Source of the DNA: Bacillota bacterium
Lineage (GTDB): Bacteria > Bacillota > Clostridia > Lachnospirales > Lachnospiraceae
Direction of reading: 5' to 3'
Assembly: GCA_023418475.1 (NCBI GenBank)
Contig: JAEZZO010000043.1
Coordinates: 1 to 12,517 of the forward strand
DNA length: 12,517 nt
The notes beneath the pieces are model-generated. The model saw only the letters and a list, made by a program, of their open reading frames with translations. It had not been told where the DNA came from and did no database searches. This document shows, piece by piece, positions 12,500 through 12,517 of this stretch. Every line of letters starts with the position of its first letter. The stretch's first letter is position 1. A program made the position numbers and the translations under genes.

Positions 12500-12517
12500 C
12501 TACATTATACCACTACA
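12478..12517 (-). repeat. IS terminal inverted repeat, orfA end
   Basis: Read on the minus strand it begins TGTAGTGGTATAATGTAGTT and continues GTAACACCTCAACCTAATAG, matching 11263-11302 at 29 of 40 positions. It ends exactly at the window edge. Confidence 0.7.

Larger units (their letters stand above)
11263..12517 (-). mobile_element. Complete IS3-family insertion sequence, 1255 bp
   Basis: The element runs from TGCAGTGGT (11263) to ACCACTACA (12517, the last base of the window). Its terminal inverted repeats match at 29 of the outer 40 positions by hand alignment; both begin TG(T/C)AGTGGT and share TTGTAACAC and ACCTAA blocks. It carries orfA and orfB overlapping in the IS3 manner, plus its own promoter. 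It interrupts the MerR gene. The target duplication should be the 3-4 bases next to 11262 (AGGG or part of it) repeated after 12517, which the window does not show. Both reading frames are intact, so the element may be active. Confidence 0.85.

Overview
The base composition is strongly AT-rich, purine-rich Shine-Dalgarno (SD) sites precede most starts, TTG and GTG starts are used, and the gene families are typical of low-GC Firmicutes. An anaerobic clostridial host (Lachnospiraceae/Clostridium-like) is the best guess. This rests on composition and protein style only; there is no phylogenetic marker in the window.

Layout. All convincing genes are on the minus strand. Bases 1-114 are the 5' end of one IS3-family insertion sequence, cut by the window edge; it truncates a sugar-phosphate isomerase/epimerase gene. 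Bases 461-9504 hold thirteen small, functionally unrelated single-domain genes in a head-to-tail row. Their products are a DUF4406/deoxyribosyltransferase-like protein, an uncharacterised 338-aa protein, an alpha/beta hydrolase, a methyltransferase, a flavodoxin-fold reductase, a HAD phosphatase, a Nudix hydrolase, a second methyltransferase, an uncharacterised 178-aa protein, a RimJ/RimL-type acetyltransferase, an AAC(6')-like aminoglycoside acetyltransferase, a metallophosphoesterase and a second Nudix hydrolase. Bases 9505-10580 are about 1 kb with almost no coding capacity. They hold a striking array of seven dyad-symmetric repeats (10166-10377), several hairpins, a dispersed direct repeat and a minus-strand intrinsic terminator. 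Bases 10581-11262 are the 3' part of a MerR-family regulator. It is cut by a second, complete IS3-family element (11263-12517) whose outer end coincides with the last base of the window.

Two things stand out. First, the gene row looks like an accessory cassette-type array, although I find no integrase and no convincing attC sites. Much of it appears broken. I see single-base frameshifts in the DUF4406-like, AAC(6') and second Nudix genes, and probably at the 5' end of the second methyltransferase. The flavodoxin gene has an in-frame stop, the 178-aa gene has ATT where its start codon should be, and IS elements disrupt the two outer genes. This fits a silent, decaying accessory array, but part of it could be assembly or base-calling error. 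Second, the 10166-10377 dyad array is a non-coding structure that no gene here explains. Its regular spacing of about 32 bp suggests a protein-binding array or a set of small RNA hairpins.

I see no single pathway joining the row. The products are mostly small-molecule modifying enzymes (acetyl, methyl and nucleotidyl-hydrolysing), as is common for accessory cassettes. A promoter-like sequence upstream of the second methyltransferase suggests that at least part of the row has internal transcription starts.
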